From NCBI GenBank assembly GCA_905221605.1, contig CAJNDS010000114.1, positions 425,355-489,354 on the forward strand: a stretch of 64,000 nt of DNA, in the 5' to 3' direction. The position numbers and the translations under genes are program-made. Within the stretch, counting starts at the first letter, position 1, and every line of letters begins with the position of its first letter. Source of the stretch: Symbiodinium natans. Its lineage: Eukaryota; Sar; Dinophyceae; Suessiales; Symbiodiniaceae. Below are positions 36,663 through 48,986 of the stretch, piece by piece. Below the pieces are notes generated by a model. That model did not search any database. It was not told the origin of the DNA and was given only the letters and a program-made list of their open reading frames with translations.

Positions 36663-37498
36663 GTGCGAGTGGTCCAGTCGAGCCAGTCCATTCAGGAGGA
36701 TGAGGATGCTCCGGGTGGTCTCTCGTTGCTCCTGAACCTGTACCGGTTCAATGAGCGGATCACCATGCGAGCGAAGAAGCTGGGTGGCACCCAGTTCGCC
36801 AGAGCTTCAGGGGGGAATACCTGGGCATCCTGATTCATAACATCCATATTATCAATATGATCAGTATTATCAACATTTTTCAATATTATCAGGATTCTCA
36901 ATGTTATCAGTATGATCAATATTATCCGTATGATCAATATGATCAATATGATCAATATGATCAATATTATCAATACTATCAATATTATCACTATTATCAG
37001 TATTACCAATGTTATCAGTATTATGAGTATGACCAATATTATCAATATTATCAATGTTATCAATATTGTCAATATGATCAATATTATCAAAATTTTCAAA
37101 ATTATCAAAATTGTCAATATTTTTCATATTTATCCATATGATCAATATTTGTTCACGATCGTGCGGCTGCTCGTGTTTTTTGATGTCACTTCGAGGTCGC
37201 TTGCGTCCATGCTGACGGGAACAGGATCGTCAAAAGCGCGGCTTGCCTTGCGCCGATGAGTAGATCAGGAATTGACACAAGTGTTCTGTTTTTGGTCTAG
37301 GGTTTAGGGTTTAGGGTTTAGGGTTTAGGGTTTAGGGTGCTCCTTCTTTCGAAGAGGGGCTGTTTGCTGCCTAGAGTCTGGGGCTTGATCTGGGTGCTTT
37401 GCTGCTGCAGTTGGTCTCCTGGCGTGCTGGAACGATCATTGTACGACGGTAAGAAGCGGGACGACGATTCCAGTGACATCCTCAACATCAAGGACGGG
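36663..37498 (+). CDS. Two phase-linked exons, unassigned protein
   Basis: Exon 36663-36814 (after CCCTTAG; GA donor) reads VRVVQSSQSIQEDEDAPGG then LSLLLNLYRFNERITMRAKK and LGGTQFARASG. Exon 37411-37498 (after GCTGCTGCAG; GC donor) reads WSPGVLERSLYDGKKRDDD then SSDILNIKDG. The split codon GG|T joins them in phase. The intron holds an ATATTATCA satellite and a telomere-like array. No domain is recognised. They could be the cytosolic N terminus of the downstream channel or a separate gene. Confidence 0.5.
36842..37145. repeat. ATATTATCA / ATATGATCA 9-bp satellite
   Basis: About 33 units of a 9-bp motif alternating ATATTATCA, ATATGATCA and ATGTTATCA. The unit length is a multiple of three, so all frames stay open (poly Asp-Gln-Tyr on +, poly Ile-Leu/Asn-Ile-Asp on -). 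These long frames are not genes. Confidence 0.9.
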
Positions 37499-37617
37499 GC
37501 CCTGAAACCCTAAACCCTAAACCCTAAACCCCAAACCCCAAACCCTAAACCCTAAACCCTAAACCCTAAACCCTAAACCCTAAGCCCTAAACCCTAAACC
37601 CCTAAACCCTAAGCCCT
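37283..37617. repeat. Telomere-like arrays around an exon
   Basis: (TTTAGGG)n at 37283-37338 and (CCCTAAA)n of about 16 units at 37507-37617 flank the WSPGVLERSLYDG exon in opposite orientations. The second starts in the GC donor region. Confidence 0.9.
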
Positions 37618-37757
37618 CTGTAGTCCCGCAGCGGCCATGAGCTGTGCTTCCGAGGAGCTCTTCCGTGGATCCTCTGATGCCTTTCCCGACTCGGATCCGA
37701 ACATTTTGCAGTTTCACCTGTCTCCCTGGGCAAGGACTGCCAGCACACAAGTTCCTC

Positions 37758-37892
37758 TACTTGGAGGTTCATGGTACTTCTTGAGCAATTATGACTGTAC
37801 TTGCAACCCACTCCTAAGTGCCCTAAAAGGGTTATGAGTACAGTTACAAGTACAGTTATAATGGGTTAATACGTACCATGAACCTCCAAGTA
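37758..37892. mobile_element. Inverted-repeat element, family A copy 2
   Basis: TACTTGGAGGTTCATGGTAC at the left and GTACCATGAACCTCCAAGTA at the right, perfect over 20 bp. The interior holds TAAGTGCCCTAAAAGGG and GAGTACAGTTACAAGTAC motifs. TA occurs at both outer ends. Confidence 0.9.
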
Positions 37893-38724
37893 CCATGAAG
37901 GCTATTCTGCCGTTGTTGCCTCTGCAGCTGCTACTGCTACTAGTCGTAGGATACTAGTACCAGGCTGCATTACCCCCGTTTGCACGGGCAACTGTTGTTT
38001 CTAGTCCGTTTCTTTTTCGGGGGAGGTGGGGAGGGAGGGGTTGGTTGCGTGCTTTGTCAAACTGCATGTTGCAACCCGAATAGATCTTTCAAGCGTAAGC
38101 TCTGAGCCCGAGACCCCAAGACCAAGAACCCTGCAAGGCAAGCTTGACGTTTCAACCCTCCCGAAAGCTTCAGGCTTCAAAGCTCAACCCTCCTTAAACC
38201 TTACAGCCTAAACTCTGAACCCCAGACCTTCACACGAATCCCCAAAAAAGTTTGAAGTCGGAGCCCGAAAGCCTCAAGGTCAAACTCGAACCTGAAACCC
38301 CACAACCTCCTGCTCAATGCGATGCCCTTTCTGTTCTCTCCCAACGTGTCCTGCAACGGTTTAGGATTTAGGGATCAGGGTTTGGGGTTTCGCCTTTCAG
38401 CTCAACATTTCAGGATGTAAACTGCGCTCGCAACAATGCACAAAACCAGATATCGGGACGGGCAGGTCTTAAACTGACGCCAATACAGCCGAGACATGTT
38501 CTACATGTACTTTTTCAAGCTGAGCATGTCTGCTACGCTACCCGAATTCATCGCGCCTGCCAGTATTTCCGCGTGTTTCTCCTACAACTGCTTCACACCC
38601 CGACGGGCAGGCCACCACAACATGTCCTGCAACGACGCAGCTAACCCGCAAATCTGCGTGCAATCGCGGGGGACGCGTCCTAATACCAGTACTAGTTCTA
38701 GTACGAGTACCAGCACAGCAGATC

Positions 38725-38910
38725 GACATGCTGTAATTTACAGCGTTCGGAGCTTGCCAACAGCCAGAGACGCTGCAATCTACAGCGTTTAGAAGCCTCT
38801 GAACAGTCAGAGATGTGGTAATACTTACAGCACTCCGACCCTGGACCTGTCAACAGCCATAAATGCTGCAATTTGCAGCGAGCGAAACCTGAGAACGAGC
38901 CAGAAATGCC
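38725..38910. repeat. Imperfect 43-50 bp tandem repeat
   Basis: Four units built on (A/G)TGCTG(T/C)AAT-TACAGCG followed by a CC-GAGC / CAACAGCCAGAG segment. Preceded by GTACTAG-type short repeats. No coding signal. Confidence 0.65.
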
Positions 38911-38915
38911 ATCCC

Positions 38916-38975
38916 TAAACCCTAAACCCTAAACCCTAAACCCTAAACCCTAAACCCTAAACCCTAAACCCTAAT
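38916..38975. repeat. (CCCTAAA)n array
   Basis: Eight to nine clean units ending in CCCTAATTGCAG, where the TTGCAG could serve as a splice acceptor for a possible exon at 38981 onward. Confidence 0.9.
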
Positions 38976-39119
38976 TGCAGCGTGGCGAGCTGTGGATGGA
39001 CTCAAGCAGCACTGTACTTTCTCGCCTTTCGAGCTTGTGAAATCCAGAAGTCCTGGTATTTTATGCCATGAAAGCCGGGAACGTGCCGCCCACGTGATGC
39101 AAAGGGACCACCAGCGTTC

Positions 39120-39671
39120 GTATACAAACACGCACACACACAACACAAACACAAACACAAACACAAACACAAACACAGATACACAAACACAAACACAAAC
39201 ACCAACACAAACACCAACACAAACACGAACACAAAACACAAACACACCTGCACCTGCACCTGCACCTGCACCTACACCTGCACCTACACCTACACCTACA
39301 CCTACAACTACACCTCTACACCTACACCTGCGCCTACGCCTCCGCTTCCGCCTCCACCTCCACCTCCACCCACACCTACTCCACCTACACCTACACCTAC
39401 ACCTACACCTCCACCTCCACCTCCACCTCCACCTCCACCTCCACCTCCACCTCCACCTCCACCTCCACCTCCACCTCCACCTCCACCTCCACCTCCACCT
39501 CCACCACCTACACCTACACCTACACCTACACCTACACCTACACCTACCCCTACACCTCCACCTCCACCTCCACCTCCACCTCCACCTCCACCTCCACCTC
39601 CACCTCCACCTCCACCTCCACCTCCACCTCCACCACCTACACCTACACCTACACCACCTACACCTACACCT

Positions 39672-39718
<47 letters not shown>

Positions 39719-39738
39719 TACACCTACACCTACACCCC
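39120..39738. repeat. ACACAA / CACCTA / CACCTC / CACCGA hexamer satellite
   Basis: Successive blocks of hexamers: ACACAA, CACCTG, CACCTA, CACCTC (longest), CACCGA. The six-base period keeps every frame open, producing a spurious 272-codon frame (38992-39810, His/Leu/Thr-rich) and a spurious 206-codon poly-Gly/Val frame on the minus strand. Confidence 0.95.
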
Positions 39739-39916
39739 CTACCTCCGCCGCATCAATCGTCTGTCCATGATGCAAATCGCCAAGCCAAAGTGCCATGCAC
39801 ACGGGTTTAGGTTCAGGGTTCAGATTATCTTCGACTGAAAAAGGGGGATGTGTAGGATGAAGGCCGTAGTGCAAGCGCTCTGATATCAACCAGCCAGCTC
39901 TCATTCCAGTGATACG

Positions 39917-40009
39917 GGGGGTTTCCAAAATGAGGGCGTGCCTTCTTGGGGTCCTTATTACAAGGGAATCCTACTATCTGGGGGTCTCCTTGCTTTCGTA
40001 AACTCCCAT
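39917..40009. mobile_element. Inverted-repeat element, family D copy 2
   Basis: GGGGGTTTCCAAAATGAGGG at the left and TTTCGTAAACTCCCATG at the right, with the shared inner arm AGGGAATCCTACTATCTGGG. Confidence 0.7.
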
Positions 40010-40070
40010 GATATGGTTCGGCATGCCATGTTTTGCATTTTCTGTCAGTGCAGTGATCCTCCACAAAATT

Positions 40071-40140
40071 GCAGCCCGGCAAGGATCGTAGAGCTGATCC
40101 GGCTGATCTCCGTGGTTGGCGGCGCGGACTTGCAACGCTA
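40071..40140 (+). CDS. Possible exon, unassigned
   Basis: It follows AAATTGCAG and reads ARIVELIRLISVVGGADLQR, then a stop inside the adjacent telomere-like array. A hydrophobic/basic helix is plausible for a region just before the channel's first membrane segment, but the link is not demonstrated. Confidence 0.35.
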
Positions 40141-40236
40141 AACCCTAAACCCTAAACCCTAAACCCTAAACCCTAAACCCTAAACCCTAAACCCTAAACC
40201 CTAAACCCTAAACCCTAAACCCTAAACCCTAAGTAA
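40138..40236. repeat. (CCCTAAA)n array
   Basis: About 14 clean units followed by CCCTAAGTAAACCC. Confidence 0.95.
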
Positions 40237-40594
40237 ACCCTGAAGAGATTGGCTAAGGCCTTACCCTGATCCGCGAGGTAGAGGGCTTCGGGCTTTCGAT
40301 ATCAGGTCCGGCAGTTGTTCCCCATTTTAAGGGGTTCTTAAGGGAAGGGGGGGTTCAGGGAGGGAGGGTACCTAGGGAACCTTAGGAGTAGTGGGGGAGT
40401 ATGAGGGAAGCGTGGGTTGCATACCCCCCCCCCCCTTAAGAACCACCCCCCCTCCCTTAAGAGCACCATAACTCTTGCCAACCCTAAACCCTAAACCCCA
40501 AACCCTAAACCCCAAACCCTCAACCCTCAACCCTAAACCCTCAACCCTAAACCCTAATTTTTTTTGAAGCCTTTTTTCCACTTCCCCGATGCAG

Positions 40595-43500
40595 CCAAGG
40601 CACGTGCATCACTGCACCCCTCAGCTTTATCCTCGCCGGGGAGTGGGCCTTGCCAGACTCGGTCCCTGGTGGCCACGCCCTCTTGGCAATGGACTGCACC
40701 CTGACCTGCAACAGAACCATCATGGGCCCTACTACCCCTGAAACAACCAGGAGGAAACGGGGGGGGGGGGGTAGTATAGAGGGGGGTAGTAGGGGAACCC
40801 ATGAAGCCAGCTATGCTCGCGAGGAATGCTTTGAGTGCTTTGGGCCTCAGTGCATCGAAAGCTCTCAGGCAGCTTCGACGTTGTCTACGCCGTCTGCCTT
40901 GTGATCCGATTCCGCATATCCTTCCTGCATCCTCTCACTAAGAAGGCAGCTTGGCGGAACTTGGCTGTTGAGAGGCGTGAAGCACAAGGTCTGTCTCGGA
41001 ACGCCTGTATGACATGCCTGTCTCCCTGCTGGGAGCAGAGAAGACACCTTGTTTTTGAGTGTTCAACCCATAGTCTAATAATTGTTTTTCAGCCTAAGGA
41101 AGTCACAGATCCTCTCAAAATTCGGCGCTACTTCACTGGCAGCTTTGTCTGGTGGCTCGAAGCCATCAGCGTCTTTTCCCACCTGTGGCTAGGACCGCTA
41201 TGCTTGCAACCGAGCCGACAGCATGTCCCAGTGTGACTATCCAATGACCCTATACCCCTAAACCCTAAACCCTAAACCCTAAACCCTAAACCCTAAACCC
41301 TAAACCCTGTAACTATCCAATGACCTATGCGAATACGTGAGTGCCAGGACTCGGCGCCTCATTGTTGCTCAACAACTTGAAGATCATCCGCGTAGGCCCC
41401 AAGTGGGTGTGTGGGTGTTGCGCCCGAGGAGCAAGCGGAGCTTCAGTCTGTCGGCAGGTCCTTTACTCAAGTCCCCAGATGCTCTTTGGAGGCTGGCAAG
41501 GGGTGCCCCAAATCTTGAGTCTGTACCCTGAAGCTGTCGGCTCTTGTTTTCATGTTTTTTCGGTTGTCCTCCGCCGAGCTCGGCCTTGTCCTGTTGCCAT
41601 AGCTGCCCGACTAACCTCCATCTGTTGCCTGTTGGTCCTGGCACTCCGGCTTCTTCATAATCCAGTGATTGCCTGAGAATTCCTCCATTTTCCTGGCTTG
41701 GCCTAAACTGGGGCCTGGTGCTGATGACGCTGGACCCCCACTGTTGCATCTGCCTTATGCCGGGAAGATCTTCGAGCGTCGACTGCGCCTTCAAGCGAGC
41801 CTTGCAATGTCTTTTCCTCGAGTTCTGCGTGGTCCGCAGAGCGAACAGGAGCTGAATGCATCGCCACATCTCAGTGTCAAGGCTGCCGTCACGGATGTCG
41901 GCGCAATCGCGAAGAGCTCCTGAGAGTTTTGCGTCGTTGTGTTTTTTTCAAAATCCTCCTGGTAAGTCCCGGATTGCCTCGAGGCCTTTTCTGGCTTGTC
42001 TGCTTGCTTTTCCGATGGTTAAAGGTGGGCGCAGGCAACGAAAAGCTCGATGTAATCATTGTTTCGGCCACTCACTCCCTGAGAAGCCAAGAATTGATTG
42101 AAATTAGGGGCGGGCGGGGGTCGCCCGCCCACACCCATGCGTCCCCGCCCTCCATCACAGACACAGAGAAGCCGGCGCTTCTCTCTGCCTATCGGTACCA
42201 CGTCATATTTCACGATGCCATGAGGATGGCACATGTCTGCTTTGCTGCGCTGAAACGGTCCTCCTTGCCAGGCGACCTTCGGTGCTTTGCTTCTGGCTGT
42301 GTAGATGCCTCATATGAAGTAGGGTATATATTTCTTGTACCCCCAAAAGGACACCAAGTATATACACTCACCAATATTAAAAAGGAACCTTATATGCACT
42401 CACCAAAAACAGTAATATAAACCCTGTTTCATTCCCCCAAATGCTATTTGCGGAACCTCCCACCATATGCCTTGAGTCTGGATGTTTCCCCCCTTGTACT
42501 AACAGTCCTTAGTACCTCCCCGATAATAATCCCTACTATAAGAACTGTTAGTACAAGGGGGCGTCCCAAACATCCCCCAGTCCTCTTCGCCAGGTGGGAG
42601 GACAGCAAGCTTGTGCGCCTTGGTCGGCCACCATTTCTGCTGGTCCTGGCAGCGCACTGGACTGCCTGTCTTCTCTTCACACTGGGTGGCTTCCGCTTCT
42701 TCGATGCAAGCTAGGTTCTTTTGTGCGACAGCGGACTATGGCTTTCTTGTTGCGCCCCCGCCTACGCTTCAGCTTGCAAAGAAGCTCGACATAAGCTTTA
42801 GGGGGTGCGTCGTGGTGGTTTTTGGCAACGCTTCCTCAGGAGACGAGCTGATGCGCGACGAAACGGAGTATGCGACAAAGTTCAACATGGGTTATGGCAT
42901 CTCAGGCGAGGGGCCTGCCGTATCCCACAGTTGTGGTCGCAGCGAAGCTTATCCAGCCGAGCCAGATTGAGCCAGACTCAGCAAGTCCAATGCAACCGGA
43001 AGCAACCGCATTCCATAGCTCCTGCTTCTTTTTCTTCTTGCTCACCCGTTTTCAGCAGCTGCCGATACCTGATGCAGGTGAAGTGTCTGGTGGCGTGTCG
43101 CTGTACTTTATGGCATTTGTCGAAGCACTGCAGCTGCCCCAGCTTGGCAGCGGTTCTGATGATGTTGCTGGTAGGGTTTAGGGTCTAGGGTTTAGGGTTC
43201 AGGGTTTAGGGTTCTGATGATGTTGCTGGTGGCCTGGAGCCGTAGCCACTTGAGGTACATGCTCACGGGCGCCATGGACAACCCTCTGGGAGATGGGGGC
43301 CCCCGAAACAAGGTCCGTCTGACTCTGCGACCATTGCAATTTTCCCTGTAGGTCGACAGCACAGTTATATCAGCCGTAGAGTCATGCGATCGCACGGAAT
43401 ACAGGGCCAGACATGTGGTTGTCAGGATTTCGGAGCTTTGCTCATGATCGCCATCTTTGGGCCAGTGGGTTGTGGCTTCGGCTGCAGCAAGCGGCGTCAA

Positions 43501-46500
43501 GCTGTTGCCTCTGAAACCCTAAGCCTTCGGCACCCACATCCTTAGGTCCTCAAGAGCCAAAGTGTCATAAGAGCCAAAGTGAGGTGTGGTGGTGGCTCTC
43601 TTCATCTCTGCAATCATGCGCGAGCAGCAGAGAGCATTGGCCCTCGACAGCAAGCATGAGGAGAGCAAGGCGCGCGGGGCACAGGTTTGTGCAGCAGGGC
43701 AACCCCTTTGTGGCAACTGGGTGGTAACAAAAGACCCTAAGGCGGTACCCCCTAATGTCGGAAAACCCCCAACTGTTGTAACACGAGCAACCGAGAGAGT
43801 CCAGCGAAGTTTCAGGCTGCGGCTTAGGGGGGTTGCCAAAGTGGCACTGCTCCGTGGAAAAATGTTGGGTTTAGGGTTTAGGGTTTAGGGTTTAGGGTTT
43901 AGGGTTTAGGGTTTAGGGTTTAGGGTTTAGGGTTGTGTTCGACTGTCGACTTGTTCTTGGTCAGGTGCGTTTCGCTTGTCTCGCCGTGGGGGCCCTCTGT
44001 GTGCAGGCGTTTATGGAGCGCGCGCTGCAGATCCTGGAGATCCCTGATCAGTTGCAGCAGCGCGTGTCACTTGGCATTGTCTGACGTAGGGTTTAGGGTT
44101 TAGGGTTTAGGGTTTAGGGTTTAGGGTTTAGGGTTTAGGGTTTAGGGTTTAGGGTTTAGGGTTTAGGGTTTAGGGTTTAGCTTCATGACCCGAGCTGCGA
44201 TAGAGCCTGTTGCAGAGGTTGAGCATGCACCTGTTCCAGAAGTTCGAGCATGACGTTGAGGCATCTTGTCCGACAGGCAACATCCCTGTTTGCAGCAAAA
44301 GGCGCGTGTGAGCAGACTCCAAGGCTTTCAATTCCTTGTTCGAGAAGAAAAACCTCAGCAAACCGTTGGAGAACACCTTGCTCGTGTATCTCTATCGCGA
44401 TGGGGTGGCGCAGTCGCCATACTTCAGGACAGGGCCGCGTGCGAGCAGATGCTGTGCGTGTGCGTGCGTGCGCGCGCGCGTGCGTGCGCGCGCGTGGGTG
44501 TGTGTGTGTGTGTGTCCCAGTGTTCACAGTTAACAGTTAAATATCGTTGCGTAGTTTTGAGCATCTGCCATCTGGGTGTGCAACTGCAGGGGCAAGGATC
44601 CCAACTACATCATCGCAGTGCTCCAAGTTCTTGAGGACCAGCCACACACGGCCAAGCCAGCCCAAGCATGAGCAGTTGCACCATCTGGCCAGGCAAACCT
44701 TGCAACGACAAACCCTGTCCCCGGAGGATGAGGTGTACCTTCCGGGCGACTACGTTGCGCGCAGAGGCGAAGTGGCCCACGCGCTGCTTGCTTGCAGATT
44801 CTGCCTTCCTCTTTGCATGTTTGTGAATGTGTGCTGCCTAAGGATGTACTTCGTCAGCCGTGGCGTTCTCTCCATCCACGTTCCGGACCACGAGGCCCTG
44901 CACAGCTTTTTTTGCCCCTCTGAAGCGTTTCTGGGCGCAAGAGTCGGGCTTAATCTGCTCGACAAGCCGTGGTGGGGTTCGACCCCACCCGACATTCAAG
45001 GACGCCCAGAAAGTTTACCCTAAACCCTAAACCCTAAACCCTAAACCCTAAACCCTAAACCCTAAACCCTAAACCCTAAACCCTAAACCCTCGGTTGGCT
45101 ACTCGGCAAGCCTGTCCTTTTCGAGCGGGGAGGTGGGATGTAGGCGCATGAGGGGCCCCGGGAAGAAGGTGCTCGGCTCATCGCTTCTGCATAGAGGGTT
45201 TAGGGTTTAGGGTTTGGGGTTTAGGGTTTAGGGTTTAGGGTTTAGGGGATCTGCTCCGAGCAGGATGAGCAGAATGTGGACAAAGCGAAGGAGATCAAGA
45301 AGCTGAGCATTGGGGAGCAGTTCGGCCGGCCCCTCAGGAGGGAGCCTACGGGAGAGGGGGTGCGCTCTCTTTTTTTGGGTTCCTTACCCTGCCACCCGGG
45401 GAGTTGACGAAAATGGGGGGTACCCCCTATATTAGACCCCCGAAATAGTAGGATTCCCTTATCATAAGGACCCTTAAAAAAGGTACCCCCCCCATTTTCG
45501 GAAACCCCCGTATCTTGTGGCCCTGTTGCTCAAACAACAATCGCTAGTTTATGAGAGTACAGGTGCGCAACCGTGGTCAGCAAAAAAGCCACTGACGTGA
45601 TTGCATTCTTGCTCAGCCCTTCTGAAGGTGAAATAGCGTTGGTCAAGGACACAGTGCGGACAGCCTGGGTGCGCCAATGCCTCAGGGAGCATGGGAAGTT
45701 TGGGGGTTTAGGGTTCAGGGCCAATCCTGGTTCTGCCCTTTGGCCCCTTTGCCTTGGGCCGAGGTGCAGATACGTATGCCATCGTGTCTGCGCTGCCGTC
45801 GAAGTCTATCAGGTGCGGCGTTTGCATGAGAATCGTTGCTGAAGTGGGGAGGGGTACTACAAATCTCGCCGAGCACGAACCGCCTCACCACAAGGCTCGC
45901 CCTACTCGTAGCCCTAAACCCTAAACCCTAAACCCTAAACCCTAAACCGTAAACCCTAAACGCTAGTAGTCGTAACCTGCGTCCGCAGAGGCATGTCTGG
46001 GACTTCTATCCCAGGGAGAAGGAGGAGCTCGTCCGCACAGTGGAGGCGCATGCGGATACTTGGATGCAAAGGCACGCACGTGGAGAAATCGCACATGGGT
46101 AGTTTTCTAAATTAGGGCCCCTGTTTGGGTACCCCCTTACACGGCGGCACCCTTTGAAAAGGATCTCAAAAATGGACCCGAGTTTAGAGAACCACCCATA
46201 TCAGAACCTCGTTCCAAGGTATCTGGAACCCCACCTGTATCGGTCCCCATCATCCTTAAACCCCCTCTGTGCCCTGAACTCCAAGAAGCCCTAGACCGCC
46301 TGAACTTTCAGCCACCCCTAAACCCTAAACCCTAACCCTAAACCCTAAACCCGAAACCCTAAACCCCAAACCCTAAACCCTAAACCCTAAACTCTGAACC
46401 GCCAAGCGCGTGATGCGCCCAGAAGCGGGACCGGGAGCGCAAAGCCAAGCAGCGTTGGGAGCGCGGCTTGGCGGGCGCCACGGTGACCCCCTGGAAGATC

Positions 46501-48954
46501 AGGGGCATGCGCCTTGGCGGCTTCGGGGTGTAGGGTTTAGGGTTTAGGGTTTAGGGTTTAGGTTCAGGGTTTCGGGTTTAGGGTTTAGGGCTTCAGGGGT
46601 CTTCGGGGCTTCAGGGGGTTTCGGGGGGCTTCAGGGGCTTCAGGGGCTTCAGGGGCTTCAGGGGCTTCAGGGGCTTCAGGGGGCTTCAGGCGTTTCAGGT
46701 TTTTCAGGGGTTTCAGGGTTTCAGGAGTTTCAGGGCGAGAGAGTTCGTTTATTGCTGTTGTGTCTGTCGGGTTTTGGGGTTACGCGAGTTTGCCTGGGCT
46801 TTGTGGGCTTGCGGGGTTTACGCAAGATGTCTTGGGACATCCCCGACGAAAGAAGTGGGCCCGATAGCCCACCGCCTCTTTGTCTGCGAAGCTCGCAGTG
46901 CCTTCAAAGCCAAACCCATATCCCTAGTAGGTAACCTTTAACCTTTTTGGGGTAATAGAATCCCCTTATAATCCCAAAGGTTAACCTTTAATTCCCCCAG
47001 GTTACTGGACAACTAAGTATCTTGAAAACTAGTCATGGACCCGCGAAACCAAACTCCGATGATGTGGCAGCTCCACGCAGAATCCCTACCCAAAGTACAC
47101 GCCATGGTGACGTTCAGCTTCCTAAACCCTAAACCCTCAACCCTAAACGCACCGTAGCCACTTTGGCTCAAGCCTTGATGGTTTTTCGATCCCCTATCCT
47201 GTAGGGGATTCGTGGCTTCTCTCGAGATCCGCTGAGGATCCTAGTGGATCCCTGCTGAGTTCTCGGATTTCTCATCCGGGACTTCATCAGGCGACATTTC
47301 GGGAGCGGTCGAAAACTCCGGGGTGGAAGCAACGGGAACCACAGACCTGAGGCAGCGTGGGCCTGGAGAAGCCGACGACGATCCGGACCAGAAGCTCAAA
47401 CGGAGGGGAATTGGCACAGCTGCCGGATGGTCTGTCTTTTGTTCGTTCGTTTTCAATGAACCGGTCCAAGTCAGTGATGCAGTCTTTTCATTTACGTGGT
47501 GCTGGCCGAAGTTCTGCTTCTTCAGGGCCCTGTGCGGGCTCTTTCCGGCAGCTCCTTCAGGAGCGCCTGAATTCGAGCGGGCTGCAGGGCGCGGAGTGTT
47601 GGTTCGAATACTGGCTTCCTCCAGTGACAGCGGTGGAGCTGAACCCCCTTCTACTCCCGCAGTTAGGGAAGCCGGACCTGCTATGGTCGTACGACTCTTG
47701 CTTGATCGAGGCCAATACGCCATGTTGTTCCACAAATCAAGTGGTACAGGAGCTTGCTAGCCAGCGTACGATCTTGAGCACGCCGACGACACTCTACTAT
47801 TTGGGATATCAGTACCAGCCCTGGAATCTTATTTACAAGCGCTCCAACAGGAAGTCCAGCCCTATGGTTTAGAGCTCAACCTAACTAAGACTGAACTCCT
47901 GGTCCACCCCTCGTTTACTCCTCCACCGACCCAGTACCCCAAACAACATCAGTGAAATGTTTAGGCTCCCAAATCACTTGGAACAGCCCCACAATTCACG
48001 CCCTGTTCGCTAGATTTGCACTCGCCCATACCTCTTCCAACAAGCTCCAACATCTTTGGCGGAGTAAATTACCCAGAAAAGTGAAGGTACAAATATTTAT
48101 GGCTAATATAGTATCCTGTCTCATGTATGGTATGAGCACCCTTACCATGGAAGACAAGCACTTCCGTAAACTTGTTCTTCCAGCACCTACGAAAAGCAAT
48201 AGGCATTAAAGCATCCTACTATTCTCATATAACAAATAAATCGGTTTGGATTCAAGCCAACAGACCACTCCTCCCATCCCAGATAGTCCTTTCCCAACAG
48301 TTTAAGCTTCTTGTTGAATCAGTTTGGGCTCCCGGAGACCAGCCGCTACATCATGTAGCGCATGGACCCGCCCTCAAGGACAGAATAGCGCAGTACAAAA
48401 ATCATAAGACGGGCCCTCCGCCACCCCGCTGGCTACTCCTGGCAAGCAGCCATGCTTTGGAGTACTGCCGTTCGGAAACCCCGAATATGGACCTCCTAGC
48501 CCTTCAGAAGCTGATAAGAAAAGAGCCAGACTTCCCTGCACGCCTCGTGGCCGCGCCTACGCGCCACCCTTTTAAGTTCAGCCTGTTCGCCCAGAATATC
48601 GGAAGCGAATGGCAGTCCTAAACCCTAAACCCTAAACCCTAACCCCTAAACCCTAAACCCTAAACCCTAAACCCTAAACCCTAAACCCTAAACCCTAAGC
48701 CCTAAACCCTAGACCCTAAACCCTAAACCCGAAACCCTAAACCCTAAGCCCTAAACCCGAGCAGGTTATAAGCTTTCAACAGCGCAGCATTGCAACCTCG
48801 AGCGCAGGCCCAGCACGCACAGCCTTCCGAAGCCCAAGGGGGAGGACCGCAGAGTGATTCTCCTCCGTCGTTTCGGGTGATTGAAGGCGCCCTCTGAAGG
48901 AACCCCCTAAACCTAAACCCTAAACCCTAAACCCTAAGCCCTAAACCCTAAACC

Positions 48955-48986
<32 letters not shown>

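Noticed and set aside
36692-37259. Frames of 91-141 codons rich in Ile/Leu or Asp/Gln/Tyr
   Set aside because: Product of the 9-bp ATATTATCA satellite, open on both strands. Only the short exon at 36663-36814 has protein-like composition.
38992-39810. 272-codon open frame on +
   Set aside because: It is almost entirely hexamer satellite (ACACAA, CACCTC, CACCTA, CACCGA). A six-base period keeps all frames free of stops, and the matching 206-codon minus frame is poly-Gly/Val.
43236-43256. GCCGTAGCCACTTGAG resembles the spliced leader
   Set aside because: Only about nine contiguous bases match, the TTTTGG core is missing, and it lies inside the S6-like exon.
44940-45010. Possible tRNA: GGTGGGGTTCGACCCCACC looks like a T-arm
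   Set aside because: No matching acceptor stem, D-arm or anticodon arm can be placed upstream, and the loop register is wrong for a T-loop.
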